Assembly (NCBI GenBank): GCA_051648405.1
Contig: JBOFFC010000079.1
Coordinates: 1-64,000 of the forward strand
From: JBOFFC01 sp051648405
GTDB lineage: Bacteria > Planctomycetota > Planctomycetia > Pirellulales > Lacipirellulaceae
Direction: 5' to 3'
Length of the DNA: 64,000 nucleotides
Numbering within the stretch: the first letter of the stretch is position 1; every line of letters starts with the position of its first letter. A program made the position numbers and the translations under genes. Below the pieces are notes generated by a model, which was given only the letters and a program-made list of their open reading frames with translations, searched no databases and was not told the DNA's origin. Positions 26,033 to 35,876 of this stretch are shown one piece after another.

Positions 26033-28018
26033 TCAGGGGTCGCCTAGCTGGCGAGCGATCGTATTGAGGGCGCCCGCTTCGGTCGGCAGCGCTTCGACGA
26101 ACCGTTGCAGCCCGATGGCGTCCGCACCCGACGCGTTCTTGAGCGCTACGACTTCCACGGCGGCGGCGTCGCTCGCGCGACCCGCGTTCCGCAAAGACTG
26201 GGCAAGGAGCCGTTCGCACTCGGCGAGCTCGGGCCCGACGAGCGCCCCCCGCGCCGCCGTCAGCAGCTCGGTCGCGATGCCGTCCTCTCCCGCGAGGAGG
26301 TAGAGTCGTGCGAGAGTCACCGCTCCCCGGCCCGGCGCAACCTCACCTCGCAGCCGTTCGCCGTGCTTCGCAAGGTAAGCGCTGGCGACCTTCGAGCGCC
26401 ACGTGACATCGCTGCTTGTCGCCCCGGACGCCAGGCGCGCGCGCAGTGCGTCCTTCTGCTGTTCAAGTCCTTCGACCTTTAGTTCGTCGCGGCGCACCAC
26501 CTCGGTGATCTCCGCCAGTCGTGCGGCGAGCGACGCCCGCTGAAAGCCGATGACGACCGCCGCGGTCGGGCCCGCGATCGCCAGCGTTGCTCCCAGGGCG
26601 AGCGCCGCCGCTTGCGCCGGGCGTCGCTTCGCCCATCGGGCCGCGCGGGAAAGCCGCGAGATCGGTCGCGCGACAATCGGCTCGCCGCGCACGAAACGGC
26701 GCAGTTCGGCGGCCACCTCTCCGGCGGTTGGGTACCGTCGGTTGGGGTCGCGCTCCAGGCACTTCAGGCAGAGCGTCGCGACGTCGGCGGGCGTGTGCTC
26801 GGCGTAGCGCCGCGGGTCGGGGGGATCGTCGCTCAGCCGCTGCTGGATCTGACTCTGCACGGTGCCGCGGAACGGGAGCTCGCCGGTGAGCATCTGGAAC
26901 AGGATCACGCCGAGCGAATAAACGTCGGTCCGCCGATCGACCCATCGAACGAAGCCCCCGGCTTGCTCGGGGGACATGTAGGCGGGGGTGCCGAGCACCT
27001 GGCCATCGACGGTCATCGTCACCTCTCCGACGTCGCGTTTAGCAAGGCCGAAGTCGAGGACGTGCGGCGCCCCCTCCGCGTCGATCATGACGTTCGAGGG
27101 CTTCAGGTCGCGGTGCACCACGCCGCGCGCGTGCGCGTAGTCGAGGGCCTCGCAGATCGTCGCGAGCAGCGCCGCCGCTTCGCGCGGCGTCGGCCGCCAC
27201 TGCTTCAGTCGATCCGCGAGCGAAACCCCCCGCACGAGCTCGCTAACGATGTAAACCCGATCGCCGTCACGCCCCACTTCGTGAACCGGCACGATGTTCG
27301 GGTGCGAGAGCTGCGCCGCGGCCCGCGCCTCACGCCAGAAGAGCTCGACCTCTTGACGGTCGAGCTGCGCACGGCGTGGGAGTTTGATCGCCACCTCGCG
27401 CTGCAGCTCGGGGTCGCGGGCCCGCCAGACCGCGCCGAACCCTCCGACTCCCAACCGCTCGACGAGCACGAACCGGCCGACGCTCGGGGGCTCGCTGCTC
27501 GCGCCTGCCGACTCCGGGTCCAAGCCGAACGCGCTGCCGCACGAGCGGCAGGTGATCGAGTCGAGCGGCGCATCCGGGAGCAGCTCGACGCCGTTCTGGC
27601 AGTGGGGGCAACGCACCCGCAGCGCGCCGCTCGCGCGACCCGCTTGCGTCGGCGCCCGCGAGTAGCCGGCCGTCGCCGCGGCCGCGTCCACTACCGCTTG
27701 GAGGTCGCGCGCCGAAGCCCCAAGCTCGTGCAGCCGATCGACGAGCCCTGCGCGGGAGAGGATCGCAGCGCGGTGCTCGGCGTCGTCGCCGGCGTACAAC
27801 AGCTCGAGGGCGAAGAGCTCGGCGAGGGTCGCGAGTCGAGCGCCGCTCGGGGTCCCCTGCAGGAAGTCCTCGCAGCGGGGCTGTTTCCCTTGGGCGCACG
27901 CCTCCTCGAACCGGTCGCAACAGGCGTCGATCGCCAGCAGCGCGGCGGGGTCGAGCGGGGCAGGGGGGACAATGGCCATCGCGCCAGCGTCGATGGAACC
28001 GCGCGCGAAGTCAATCAC
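26033..28018 (-). CDS. Membrane Ser/Thr protein kinase with N-terminal zinc ribbon
   Basis: A 661-residue protein kinase of the PknB type. An N-terminal helical region (about 20-120) precedes a zinc ribbon (CPHC at 137-140, CRSC at 157-160), then the kinase domain (about 182-445). The Gly loop is LGVGGFGAVWRA, the ATP Lys is 212 (VAIKL), the catalytic Asp is 304 (HRDLKPSN) and the Mg Asp is 322 (DFGLAK); GTPAYMSPEQ forms the activation segment. It looks active. One membrane helix (about 470-492) is followed by a coiled-coil/helical extracellular part (about 500-661). GTG 28018 is the start used here; ATG 27979 is an alternative. The target is unknown. Confidence 0.88.
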   Translation of the reverse strand: MIDFARGSIDAGAMAIVPPAPLDPAALLAIDACCDRFEEACAQGKQPRCEDFLQGTPSGARLATLAELFALELLYAGDDAEHRAAILSRAGLVDRLHELGASARDLQAVVDAAAATAGYSRAPTQAGRASGALRVRCPHCQNGVELLPDAPLDSITCRSCGSAFGLDPESAGASSEPPSVGRFVLVERLGVGGFGAVWRARDPELQREVAIKLPRRAQLDRQEVELFWREARAAAQLSHPNIVPVHEVGRDGDRVYIVSELVRGVSLADRLKQWRPTPREAAALLATICEALDYAHARGVVHRDLKPSNVMIDAEGAPHVLDFGLAKRDVGEVTMTVDGQVLGTPAYMSPEQAGGFVRWVDRRTDVYSLGVILFQMLTGELPFRGTVQSQIQQRLSDDPPDPRRYAEHTPADVATLCLKCLERDPNRRYPTAGEVAAELRRFVRGEPIVARPISRLSRAARWAKRRPAQAAALALGATLAIAGPTAAVVIGFQRASLAARLAEITEVVRRDELKVEGLEQQKDALRARLASGATSSDVTWRSKVASAYLAKHGERLRGEVAPGRGAVTLARLYLLAGEDGIATELLTAARGALVGPELAECERLLAQSLRNAGRASDAAAVEVVALKNASGADAIGLQRFVEALPTEAGALNTIARQLGDP

Positions 28019-28105
28019 CGGGAACGCTCGCGACCGAACGCAGCGGCTTCGTCGATGATTGCCCCTCGTTGAGGAAACGGATCACGACGCGCTACCGACT
28101 AGGGG

Positions 28106-28396
28106 TCATTCGGACAGGGAGTCGTCGGAGCAAAGCGACTGAAAGCAACGGACCACCGTGTCGAACACCTCGCCCCCCGACGCGAAGCTGAACGACAGGT
28201 GATCGACTTGAGTGCGCAGCTCCACCCTTTTGTGGCGCCGGACTTGGCGGGAACGCTCCACAGGTCGCGAGACTTCGACCGACGAGGCCGGTCGCGACGG
28301 TTCCTCCGACGACCGGGCCCGTCCCGGCGCGTTCTCGCGAAAAACGCCCGTGACACGCAACTCGGGAGCCGGCCGGACATAGGGGGGGCGCTGCAA
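28106..28396 (-). CDS. Small protein of unknown function
   Basis: A 96-residue open frame whose codons show the high G/C third positions expected of genes in this genome (about three quarters, unlike the alternative frames here). The N-terminal half is Arg/Ser/Glu-rich and probably disordered. The C-terminal half reads HKRVELRTQVDHLSFSFASG and then EVFDTVVRCFQSL, which looks like a small folded domain. I recognise no family. It lies 87 bp upstream of the kinase on the same strand and could be a leader gene of that operon. Overlapping readings in other frames lack the codon bias. Confidence 0.45.
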   Translation of the reverse strand: MQRPPYVRPAPELRVTGVFRENAPGRARSSEEPSRPASSVEVSRPVERSRQVRRHKRVELRTQVDHLSFSFASGGEVFDTVVRCFQSLCSDDSLSE

Positions 28397-28473
28397 ACCA
28401 CCTGCCTTGTTTGCCCCATTGCGCCAGGCCGATCATACTCGCGCTTCCACGACGCGCACCCGGACGACCACCT

Positions 28474-31347
28474 ATGCCACGGTTCAAGCGGAAGCCTCGG
28501 TTCGAATCGCTCGAGAATCGCCTCGCGCTCGCCGCCACAGGCGTTGGCGACCTGTTCCGCGTGAACGACCTGGTAGTCAGTGATCAGGCGACGGCGGGCT
28601 CGTCGTCGTCAGTAGCCGTGTCGTCCGTTGGCTCGGTCGTGGTGTTCGAGGGGCGAGGCCCGGTCGATCGCCACGGGGTATTCGCCGAGCTTCTCGGCAC
28701 AACGGGGAGCACCACCCGCGCGACGTTCCAGGTCAACGAGACGACTCGTGGCGACCAGGTCGGGCCAGCGGTCGCGACGGCGGCCAACGGTTCGTTCGTC
28801 GTTGTTTGGTCGGGACGCGGGGTTGGCGACAAGGAGGGGGTCTTCCTACGCCGCTACTCGGCCAGCGGCGTCGCACTTGGGGGCGAGCAGCTCGTCAACC
28901 AGACCCTCAGTGGCGCGCAGTCCGAAGCGGCGATCGCGATGGCGGCCGACGGTTCGTTCGCAGTCGCGTGGAGCGGCGCGGGGGCCGGGGACTCGACCGG
29001 GGTGTTCCTCCGCCGGTATTCCGCGGCCGGCGTCGCTCTCAATGGCGAAGCGCGCGTCAGCACCTTCGTCGGCGAGAAGTCGGCGCCGAGCCTGGCGTTC
29101 GACAACAACGGCTCGCTGCTCGTCGTCTGGCAGAGCCGCCAACAGGACAGGTCCGATTGGGGTGTCTTCGGGCGTTGGTACACGGCGGCCGGGGCGCAGT
29201 CGGGGGTCGAGTTCCGCGTCAACACGCCGACCGCCGGCAGCCAATCGAAGCCCACCGCGACCAACGACCCTACGGGCGGGGTTGTCGTCGCGTGGCAGAG
29301 CTACGGCCAGGACGGCGACGGCTGGAGTGTCGTCGGCCGACGAGTGGTGAACGGCGGGGCGTCGGGCGCCGAAGTCCAGCTCAACGCCAGCACCGCCGGG
29401 CACCAGCGTGACGTCTCGATCGCCGTCGCGTCCGACGGGCGCTGGCTCGCGGGGTGGACGACCGGCGCGCCGAATGGCGCCGGATGGGAGGCTGCGCTGC
29501 GGACGTTTGGGCCCGCGGGCGCTAATCCCTCGGCCCAGCAGACGCTCGGCCCAACCGGGCAGAACTCGGCCCACCAGGACGGCGTTGCGGTCGCCGCGCG
29601 GGGAGCCGCCGCGACCGCCGCCTGGTCTGGGTCCGGAGCACAAGACCGCCGCGGCGTCTACGGCCAGCGGTACACAATCGACGGCGTCTCGACGGAGCCG
29701 CAGCGGAGCCCGAACCTCGCGACCATCGCCAACCGATCGGCCGTCGTGGGGACGCAGATCGAGGTCACGGTCACGGCTACCGACCCGAACGTGGGAGACA
29801 CGCTCACGTTCCACCTTGACCCCAGCAACGCCCCCTCGACCGCCCGGATCGAGCAGGTCGGGCCCCGCACGGCGGTGATTCGCTGGACGCCGACCGCGGT
29901 CGATGCGAATCAGAACGTGCTATTCCGCGTCGTCGTGACCGACAACGGCGTCGAGTCGCTGGCCGACTCCGAGGACTTCACGGTCAACGTCGGCACGTCG
30001 CAGCCGGCCAACCTCGTGGGCTTCGCGCAGGCCTTGGCTGCGACCACGACACGGCTCTACGGCGCCTCGTGGAACGCGGCCAGTTCGCAGCAGCGGGCGC
30101 TGTTCCAAGACGGCGCGCGGCTCTTGCCGTTCGTCGAGTCCACCAACAACGACCGCACGCCGAACCAGGCCGCGCGCGACAACAACGTCACGACTTACCC
30201 GACCTGGGTGTTCCCCGATGGCTCGCGCGCCACGGAGGTCCTCACCCTGCAGCAGATCAGCCAGCGCTCGGGCGTCGCGATCCCCGTATCGACCACACCG
30301 ACCTTGGCCGCGATCGCCGACTCGACACTGCTCGTCGGCTCGCCGCTGCACGTGTCGCTCGACGGGTACGACCCCGGCGGCGGGTTGCTCACGTACTCGG
30401 TGACGAGCGACAACCCGAACGTCACGGCGGCGATCCTCGCTGGCAACCGATCGGCGCGCGTTTCGGTGGCGGGCTTCGGCGAGATGGTGTTCGAGCTGTT
30501 CGAGCAAGAGGCGAGCCGCGCAACCGCGCGGATGATCGCGCTCGCGGGTCAAGACTTCTACGAGGACATCATCTTCCACCGCGTGATCAACAACTTCGTG
30601 ATCCAGGGTGGAGACCCCACCGGAACAGGGAGTGGTGGCTCGACGCTGGGCGACTTCGACGACCAGTTCGACCCCGACTTGCAACACAACCGCTCGGGGC
30701 TCTTGTCGATTGCGAAATCGACCGACGACACCAACGACTCGCAGTTCTTCATTACCGAAGGGAACAACACGAACGACCTCCGGGGCCTCGACTTCAACCA
30801 CACCGTGTTCGGCGTGCTGGTTGAGGGGGAGGCGGTCCGCGAGGCGATCAGCAACACCGCCGTGACCGGCCCGGCGTCGAGCCCCCGACCCGTGACCCCA
30901 ATCGTCATGGAGGGGATCGATATCTTCGACGACCAGGAGAACGGCGTTCTGCGTCTGACCGCCGCCCCGGGGGCGACCGGGACCGCGAACATCACCGTCA
31001 CCGTCCGCGACGCCGACGGGAACCAGTCGCAGCGCGTGTTCCGTGTGACGCTCGCTCCGGACACGTCCAACGGCCGTCCGTATCTCGGCGACGTGGCGGC
31101 CCTCACCGCCCCCCGGAACACCACCGCTTCGCAGCAACTCACTTCGACCGACGTCGAGGGAGACGCCGTCTTCTACTCGGTGCAGCGCGTCGGCAGCACG
31201 ACCTTCACCGCCACGGTCAGCGCGACGGGGCTCTTGCAGGTCACTCCCCCGACCGACTTCGTCGGGACCCTGGAAGTGATCGTTGGTGTCGGCCGTAGCT
31301 CCACAACACCGGACGACACACAGCGCGTTCGAGTCACGTTCACCTGA
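28474..31347 (+). CDS. Surface cyclophilin (peptidyl-prolyl isomerase) with cysteine-less thioredoxin-like domain
   Basis: A 957-residue protein. It starts with a basic segment and an LENR motif (RFESLENRLALA), an LExR-type planctomycete surface signal. Residues about 25-410 hold five or more repeats of the type FVVVWSGRGVGDKEGVFLRR. A putative Ig-like domain (about 413-507) follows. Residues 513-604 resemble the thioredoxin fold of VKOR-fused proteins: LYGASWNAASSQQRALF then LPFVE and NVTTYPTWVFPDGSR. The expected WCxxC is WNAAS (533-537), so no redox pair remains. A cyclophilin domain (about 664-795) has FHRVINNFVIQGGD and SQFFIT, retaining the catalytic Arg703 and surrounding residues. C-terminal cadherin/Ig-like repeats follow. 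Confidence 0.85.
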   Translation: MPRFKRKPRFESLENRLALAATGVGDLFRVNDLVVSDQATAGSSSSVAVSSVGSVVVFEGRGPVDRHGVFAELLGTTGSTTRATFQVNETTRGDQVGPAVATAANGSFVVVWSGRGVGDKEGVFLRRYSASGVALGGEQLVNQTLSGAQSEAAIAMAADGSFAVAWSGAGAGDSTGVFLRRYSAAGVALNGEARVSTFVGEKSAPSLAFDNNGSLLVVWQSRQQDRSDWGVFGRWYTAAGAQSGVEFRVNTPTAGSQSKPTATNDPTGGVVVAWQSYGQDGDGWSVVGRRVVNGGASGAEVQLNASTAGHQRDVSIAVASDGRWLAGWTTGAPNGAGWEAALRTFGPAGANPSAQQTLGPTGQNSAHQDGVAVAARGAAATAAWSGSGAQDRRGVYGQRYTIDGVSTEPQRSPNLATIANRSAVVGTQIEVTVTATDPNVGDTLTFHLDPSNAPSTARIEQVGPRTAVIRWTPTAVDANQNVLFRVVVTDNGVESLADSEDFTVNVGTSQPANLVGFAQALAATTTRLYGASWNAASSQQRALFQDGARLLPFVESTNNDRTPNQAARDNNVTTYPTWVFPDGSRATEVLTLQQISQRSGVAIPVSTTPTLAAIADSTLLVGSPLHVSLDGYDPGGGLLTYSVTSDNPNVTAAILAGNRSARVSVAGFGEMVFELFEQEASRATARMIALAGQDFYEDIIFHRVINNFVIQGGDPTGTGSGGSTLGDFDDQFDPDLQHNRSGLLSIAKSTDDTNDSQFFITEGNNTNDLRGLDFNHTVFGVLVEGEAVREAISNTAVTGPASSPRPVTPIVMEGIDIFDDQENGVLRLTAAPGATGTANITVTVRDADGNQSQRVFRVTLAPDTSNGRPYLGDVAALTAPRNTTASQQLTSTDVEGDAVFYSVQRVGSTTFTATVSATGLLQVTPPTDFVGTLEVIVGVGRSSTTPDDTQRVRVTFT

Positions 31348-31544
31348 CCCAACCCGGTCGAGCGATTCCCCGCTCGTGGGGCGATCTCCGGGCGGAAAGA
31401 TAGGAAGCCTGGCGAATCGCTCTGTTGGCAGGCGGGCGGCATCATCGCTACACTTCGCCCATTATGAAGGCGTTCGAGTCCCCGGTGGCGCCGACCGGAC
31501 AAGAGGTCCTCCCGAGTTCTCCACTCCAAACGAGAAGCCGCATC

Positions 31545-33596
31545 ATGTCGCTCTTCGCTCGACTCGCTCAGCTCGCCGGTTATGCAGCCTCTGGCAAGAA
31601 GTCTCGCCCGGCGCGCTCGGGTTGGCATCGCCGACCGATGGGGGAGTTGCTCGAGGGCCGCGACATGCTGTCGGCATCGGTCGGCCGGGAGACCTTCCCT
31701 GGGAACGACCGCCCGCCGACGCTCAATCTGTCGGCGATCGGCACCGTCAACGTGCGCGTCGGAGAGACGCTCAACATCAACCTTCCCGTCGCCGGCGCCA
31801 CACTGACCGACTCGAACGCCGCTGGTACGCCGATCACGACGGGCCTGCGGTGGCTCGCGGACCCGGACACGGGGCGTGATTTCCCGACCGGCGCAACGCT
31901 CACAGCGGCCGGGTTGTTCGCTTGGACCCCCACCGTGGCGCAGGTCGGTACGCAGATCCCGGTCACGATCATCGGCATCGACGGCGGGACCCCGGCTTTC
32001 GCCGACGTGGATCGGTTCTTCGTCAACGTGACCGCCGCGGTCAACCTCGCCGAGATCAACAACCAGAACGCGACGGTCGGCCGCGAGCTCGTTGTGCCGG
32101 TGACCGTCACGGGGGCGAGCACCGGCCAGGTCCTGCGGTTCACGCTCGGGCCGAACCCGCCGGCGGGGGCGACGATCACGCGGAACACCGACAATCAGTC
32201 GGCGACGGTCCGCTACACCCCCACCGCGACCGGCGCCGCCGTGGCGTTCGAAGTCCTGGTGTTTGACGACGCTTCCGGGACGCCGGTGCTCGACTCCGAG
32301 GCGTTCACGGTCGATGTCCGTCAGGTGAACGTCGCGCCGTCGCTGACGGCGGGCGCCGTCCCTGCCGCGGCCGTGGGGACGCCGTGGAGCTTCACCGTCA
32401 ACGCCGCCGACACGAACACAGGACAAACCCTGACAGTCTTCCTCGACCCGAACAGCACGCTCACCGGGGCGACGGTTTCCCAAACCGGCAACCAGGCGAC
32501 GATCAACTGGACCCCCACCGCTGCGGGGACGTTCCGTTTCACGGTCTTGGTGTCCGACAACGCCGGCAGCACCCACGACTTGCCGCTGGTCAACAGCGAG
32601 TCGTTCTCGGTCACGGTGACGGTCCTCCCCGCCCCGCCGACGTTCAGCCCCTCGCCGATCCCCGCGCAGTCGGTGCAGAACGGCTCGCAACTAACGGTGA
32701 ACTTCTCGGCGTCCGACCCGAACGGCGACACGTTCACCTACGCTCTCGACGTGCTCAACGAGGCGGGCACGGTGCTCGACCTCGGCACGAACAAGCCGAC
32801 GCTCGAGCAAACGGGCGCCGCCGGGGTGATCCGCTGGACGCCGACTGCTACGGGGGCGTTACGCTTCCGGATTACGGCGACGGACACGACGTCTCGCTCA
32901 TCGACGAGCCTGTTCAACGTCACCGTCACCGGACGCGCGCCGACGATCGGCACGATCGCGGCGCAGTCCGTTATCGAGGGTCGCACGCTGACGTTCGACT
33001 TCCCCGTCTCCGACGCCGACGGCGAAGTGGTGACGCTCTCGCTGCCGACGATCGTCCCCGTCCCCTCGACGGGTCCCGCGGTACCGGCGGGCAACCTGCC
33101 GGCGGTGACCCGGGTCGATGGCGCCACCGGGCGCTTCACCTGGACGCCGACCACCACGACTCCGGGCGTGTACGACGTCACGGTCCGGGCGACCGACCCG
33201 ACGACGCTGTTCGCCGAGCGCACGTTGCGCGTCACCGTGACCGACGACACGACCCCCCCCACGGTGACGGCCGCCCCGAGCGGCGCGTTCACGATGGCGT
33301 TGAGCCAGTTGCTAATGACCTTTAGCGAGCCCGTCACGGCGGCGTCGCTGGCGGTGGCGAACTTCTCGCTGAACAACATCAGCGGCCTGACTCCCGTTCC
33401 CGTGACGCTCAATCGCGTAGAGTTCAGGCCGTCCGGCAACGACGCGATCGCCGTGGTTCCAACGACGGCGCTCGGCGAGGGGACCTACGAGCTAACCCTC
33501 ACTAGCGCCGGGATCCGCGACCTCGCCGGCAACACCCTCGGGGCGCCGTTCCGGTTTGTGTTCACGATCGACTTCACCCCCGCGTCGAGCAACTAA
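31545..33596 (+). CDS. Surface protein with Ig-like/cadherin-like repeats
   Basis: A 683-residue protein with a basic N-terminus and the motif MGELLEGRDMLSAS (LExR type). The rest is a chain of beta-sandwich repeats of about 95-105 residues, each ending with an Asp-rich or VTV strand: FAWTPTVAQVGTQIPVTIIG, ATVRYTPTATGAAVAFEVLV, ATINWTPTAAGTFRFTVLVS, GVIRWTPTATGALRFRITAT and GRFTWTPTTTTPGVYDVTVR, i.e. five copies of a 'WTPT' putative-Ig (He_PIG-like) domain. The final ~110 residues resemble a bacterial Ig-like domain that begins with 'DDTTPPTVT'. No catalytic motif is visible. Probably adhesin or surface coat. ATG 31545 was preferred to 31464, as the N-terminal motif is then in its usual position. 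A strong terminator follows. Confidence 0.78.
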   Translation: MSLFARLAQLAGYAASGKKSRPARSGWHRRPMGELLEGRDMLSASVGRETFPGNDRPPTLNLSAIGTVNVRVGETLNINLPVAGATLTDSNAAGTPITTGLRWLADPDTGRDFPTGATLTAAGLFAWTPTVAQVGTQIPVTIIGIDGGTPAFADVDRFFVNVTAAVNLAEINNQNATVGRELVVPVTVTGASTGQVLRFTLGPNPPAGATITRNTDNQSATVRYTPTATGAAVAFEVLVFDDASGTPVLDSEAFTVDVRQVNVAPSLTAGAVPAAAVGTPWSFTVNAADTNTGQTLTVFLDPNSTLTGATVSQTGNQATINWTPTAAGTFRFTVLVSDNAGSTHDLPLVNSESFSVTVTVLPAPPTFSPSPIPAQSVQNGSQLTVNFSASDPNGDTFTYALDVLNEAGTVLDLGTNKPTLEQTGAAGVIRWTPTATGALRFRITATDTTSRSSTSLFNVTVTGRAPTIGTIAAQSVIEGRTLTFDFPVSDADGEVVTLSLPTIVPVPSTGPAVPAGNLPAVTRVDGATGRFTWTPTTTTPGVYDVTVRATDPTTLFAERTLRVTVTDDTTPPTVTAAPSGAFTMALSQLLMTFSEPVTAASLAVANFSLNNISGLTPVPVTLNRVEFRPSGNDAIAVVPTTALGEGTYELTLTSAGIRDLAGNTLGAPFRFVFTIDFTPASSN

Positions 33597-33638
33597 GGGG
33601 AGAGACCTCGGCGAACCTTTCTGTCGAGAACGTCGCGC

Positions 33639-33683
33639 ACGCGAGCGGGGGAGTGGCCATCCGGGTCACTCCCCCGCTCGCGT
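33639..33683 (+). terminator. Long perfect hairpin terminator
   Basis: Perfect 17-bp inverted repeat (ACGCGAGCGGGGGAGTG / CACTCCCCCGCTCGCGT) with an 11-nt loop, then a short T run (TTT). It lies 42 bp after the Ig-like surface protein gene. Confidence 0.75.
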
Positions 33684-33874
33684 TTCCAAACCAAGCTCGT
33701 CTTGGTGGCGCCACGAGGGGGCCGCCCGAACGCCCAACGCGACCCGTATTCTCGCCGCAACCGGAAACTCTTCAGGAACCCCCAATCTCCACCCGATTGT
33801 TGAGGGCATGCCGACGGCGCCGTGCGCGGTTCGGCAGATTTGCCAGCACACACCAGGCCGAGGCGACTACCGCG

Positions 33875-35071
33875 ATGGAACGCACTTACCGCCGACAGGC
33901 GTTCGCGACGCCGCACTTCGCCGCGCTAGTATCGCTGTCATTTCTGGCGACCGACTCCGTCGGGCAGACCCCCGTGCGAATGGCCTACAACCCGGTAACG
34001 CGCCGCACCGAGCCCGAAGCACGGCCGCGCGTCACGCCGCCGATCGCGACGCGGGCCGCCGCCGAAGTCGCCCGGGAGCCGCATCCGGTCGAGCCCGTCA
34101 GCTACGGGATCGATCACGCGGACTGCGACCCCGCCTGTGGATTCCCCGCCGACTCGTGCGCGTCCCCGGTAGGCTGCGACCCGTGCGGAGGGAGAGCGAG
34201 TTACACCGCCGGCGTCGAGCTCACGTTCCTCAAGCCGCGGTTCGAGAGCAACGTCGCGTTCACCACGCTGCAGAGCGACGGTGCGCTGTTTGAATCGACG
34301 TCCGACTCTGAGTTCCAGTACGACACCGAGCTCGCGCCGCGGGTGTTCATCGAGCGGACTGGCAGCGACGGCGGGACGCTCCGGGCGACGTGGTGGCAGT
34401 TCGACCAAGACGCTTCGGCCCTCGCCGCGAGCCCTCCGGCAAACGGCTTCGGATCGATCACGCACCCGCAGTTCGGCGACATCGACATCTCGACGGTCAC
34501 GCCGAGCGACGACTTCATCGCGGGCTCCGACCTTCGCGCAATGGCGATCGACCTCGAAGGGATCACGTCGGCCGACCTGTGCGGCTGGGAGGTCGGCGTC
34601 GGCGGAGGCGTTCGCTGCGCCGAAGTCGAGCAGGGTTACCTGGCCGAGCTGCGCAGCGGCGCCAACACGCTACGCGGCCGGATCGACTACGAGCAATCGA
34701 TCAGCGGGTTCGGCCCGACGATCTCGCTCTCCGCCTACCGCCCGGTCGCGACCGACGCCGGGTTCTTCTGCAAGGGTCGCGCGTCGGTCCTGTTCGGGGA
34801 CGGCGAGAGCCGCCTTTCGGCCGTCGAGGACGCCGACCTGACCACGCCGTTCACGACGACCCGCACCACGAACCGCGACGACCTGCTGTCGATCGGCGAG
34901 GTTCAGCTCGGCTTCCGCTGGCAAAGCGCCGGCCGCCGCAGCCGCGTCTTCCGCCCGTTCCTGTCGGCCGCGCTCGAGGGGCAAGTCTGGAACGGCGCCG
35001 GCAGCGCCACGAGCGAAGACGGGTCGCTCGGCTTCGTCGGCGTGAACGCGGCCGTCGGGACCACGTGGTAG
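33875..35071 (+). CDS. Outer-membrane beta-barrel protein, Lpg1974-like
   Basis: A 398-residue protein with a signal peptide (about 10-31, FAALVSLSFLATDSVGQ). A short linker has a Cys-rich patch (DCDPACGFPADSCASPVGCDPCGG), then a barrel-like domain from about 110: SYTAGVELTFLKPRF, alternating strands, and a final strand ending in aromatic VGTTW, the usual outer-membrane barrel C-terminus. This resembles the planctomycete Lpg1974/MOMP-like porin family. It should lie in the outer membrane and form a pore. The Cys-rich linker may form disulfides. Start ATG 33875 fits the signal peptide. Confidence 0.78.
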   Translation: MERTYRRQAFATPHFAALVSLSFLATDSVGQTPVRMAYNPVTRRTEPEARPRVTPPIATRAAAEVAREPHPVEPVSYGIDHADCDPACGFPADSCASPVGCDPCGGRASYTAGVELTFLKPRFESNVAFTTLQSDGALFESTSDSEFQYDTELAPRVFIERTGSDGGTLRATWWQFDQDASALAASPPANGFGSITHPQFGDIDISTVTPSDDFIAGSDLRAMAIDLEGITSADLCGWEVGVGGGVRCAEVEQGYLAELRSGANTLRGRIDYEQSISGFGPTISLSAYRPVATDAGFFCKGRASVLFGDGESRLSAVEDADLTTPFTTTRTTNRDDLLSIGEVQLGFRWQSAGRRSRVFRPFLSAALEGQVWNGAGSATSEDGSLGFVGVNAAVGTTW

Positions 35072-35187
35072 CATCGACGCAGGGCGCCCCGTCGCGTTGG
35101 GTTTCGCGAAGCGCGCCGCGCAACCGATCCCGAGCGATGCGGCCGTCTCGTCGGCTCAGCCCACGAGCGGCACGGCGGTCACGCGGC

Positions 35188-35445
35188 TCACTCCTCGTCT
35201 AGCTTCGTGCGATCCGATCGACTCAACGAGCCGACGACGCACCACGTCCACACGACGAACGTCACCAACGCAGCGGCCCCGGCTGCCGAAGCGAGCGCCC
35301 ACTCCGCGTGAAGAGCGCGCTCCTCTGGTGAATCGGAAAAACTCCCTGCCCAAACGTGGAAGGCCACGAGGGTGAAGAGGCAGCACACCGCGCCACAAGC
35401 GAAGAGCGACTGCAGGCTCGTCAAGATCAGGAGTGTGTATCTCAA
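35188..35445 (-). CDS. Small two-helix membrane protein of unknown function
   Basis: An 85-residue protein with two membrane segments: MRYTLLILTSLQSLFACGAV-CCLFTLVAFHVWAG (about 3-35) and ASAAGAAALVTFVVWTWCVV (about 52-72), joined by a charged loop (SFSDSPEERALHAEW), and a charged C-terminus (RSDRTKLDEE). I recognise no family. The hydrophobic pattern and codon bias support a real gene. It converges with the outer-membrane protein gene. Confidence 0.6.
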   Translation of the reverse strand: MRYTLLILTSLQSLFACGAVCCLFTLVAFHVWAGSFSDSPEERALHAEWALASAAGAAALVTFVVWTWCVVGSLSRSDRTKLDEE

Positions 35446-35876
35446 GGCCGTCTGGCTGCGACGAAGAGGTATGCGACCGCCTGTTGCGCGCTACAATCTA
35501 TGCGCGATCGACGCGCCGGTCCAGGCCGCCGGCGACCGGGCGGGCTTCGCGAGCGGGCGTGCTAACTGCGGGCGACCAGGGCGACGGGTTGTCGCAACCG
35601 CCGGATGGCCTCGCGAATCGTCTGGTGACGTCAAGTCTCAAACGCAACGCCTATGGACGCCGGTTCAGCAGTCAAATCGCAGCAAGCAACGCTGGCACTT
35701 TGGCTTGTGTGCCATGAATCTCAGGCTTGACTCGGAGAGGCTACGAATTCTCGGTGAAAGTAGCGTTGCGTTTCAGATTAGACGCCGCCTCTCGAGAGTA
35801 TCGGCCGCGGCGCCCTGGGTCCGGGTATCAGTAGTCGACCGCGGCGTCGCTCGGGGGACGCCGATCGAACTGCGTC
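35446..35876. other. Intergenic region, no gene seen
   Basis: About 430 bp of lower-GC sequence that ends at repeat copy 3. No frame shows coding bias. The small membrane protein's promoter should be at the left end. Confidence 0.35.

Noticed and set aside
26612..28072. 486-codon frame opposite the kinase
   Set aside because: The minus strand carries a full set of kinase motifs.
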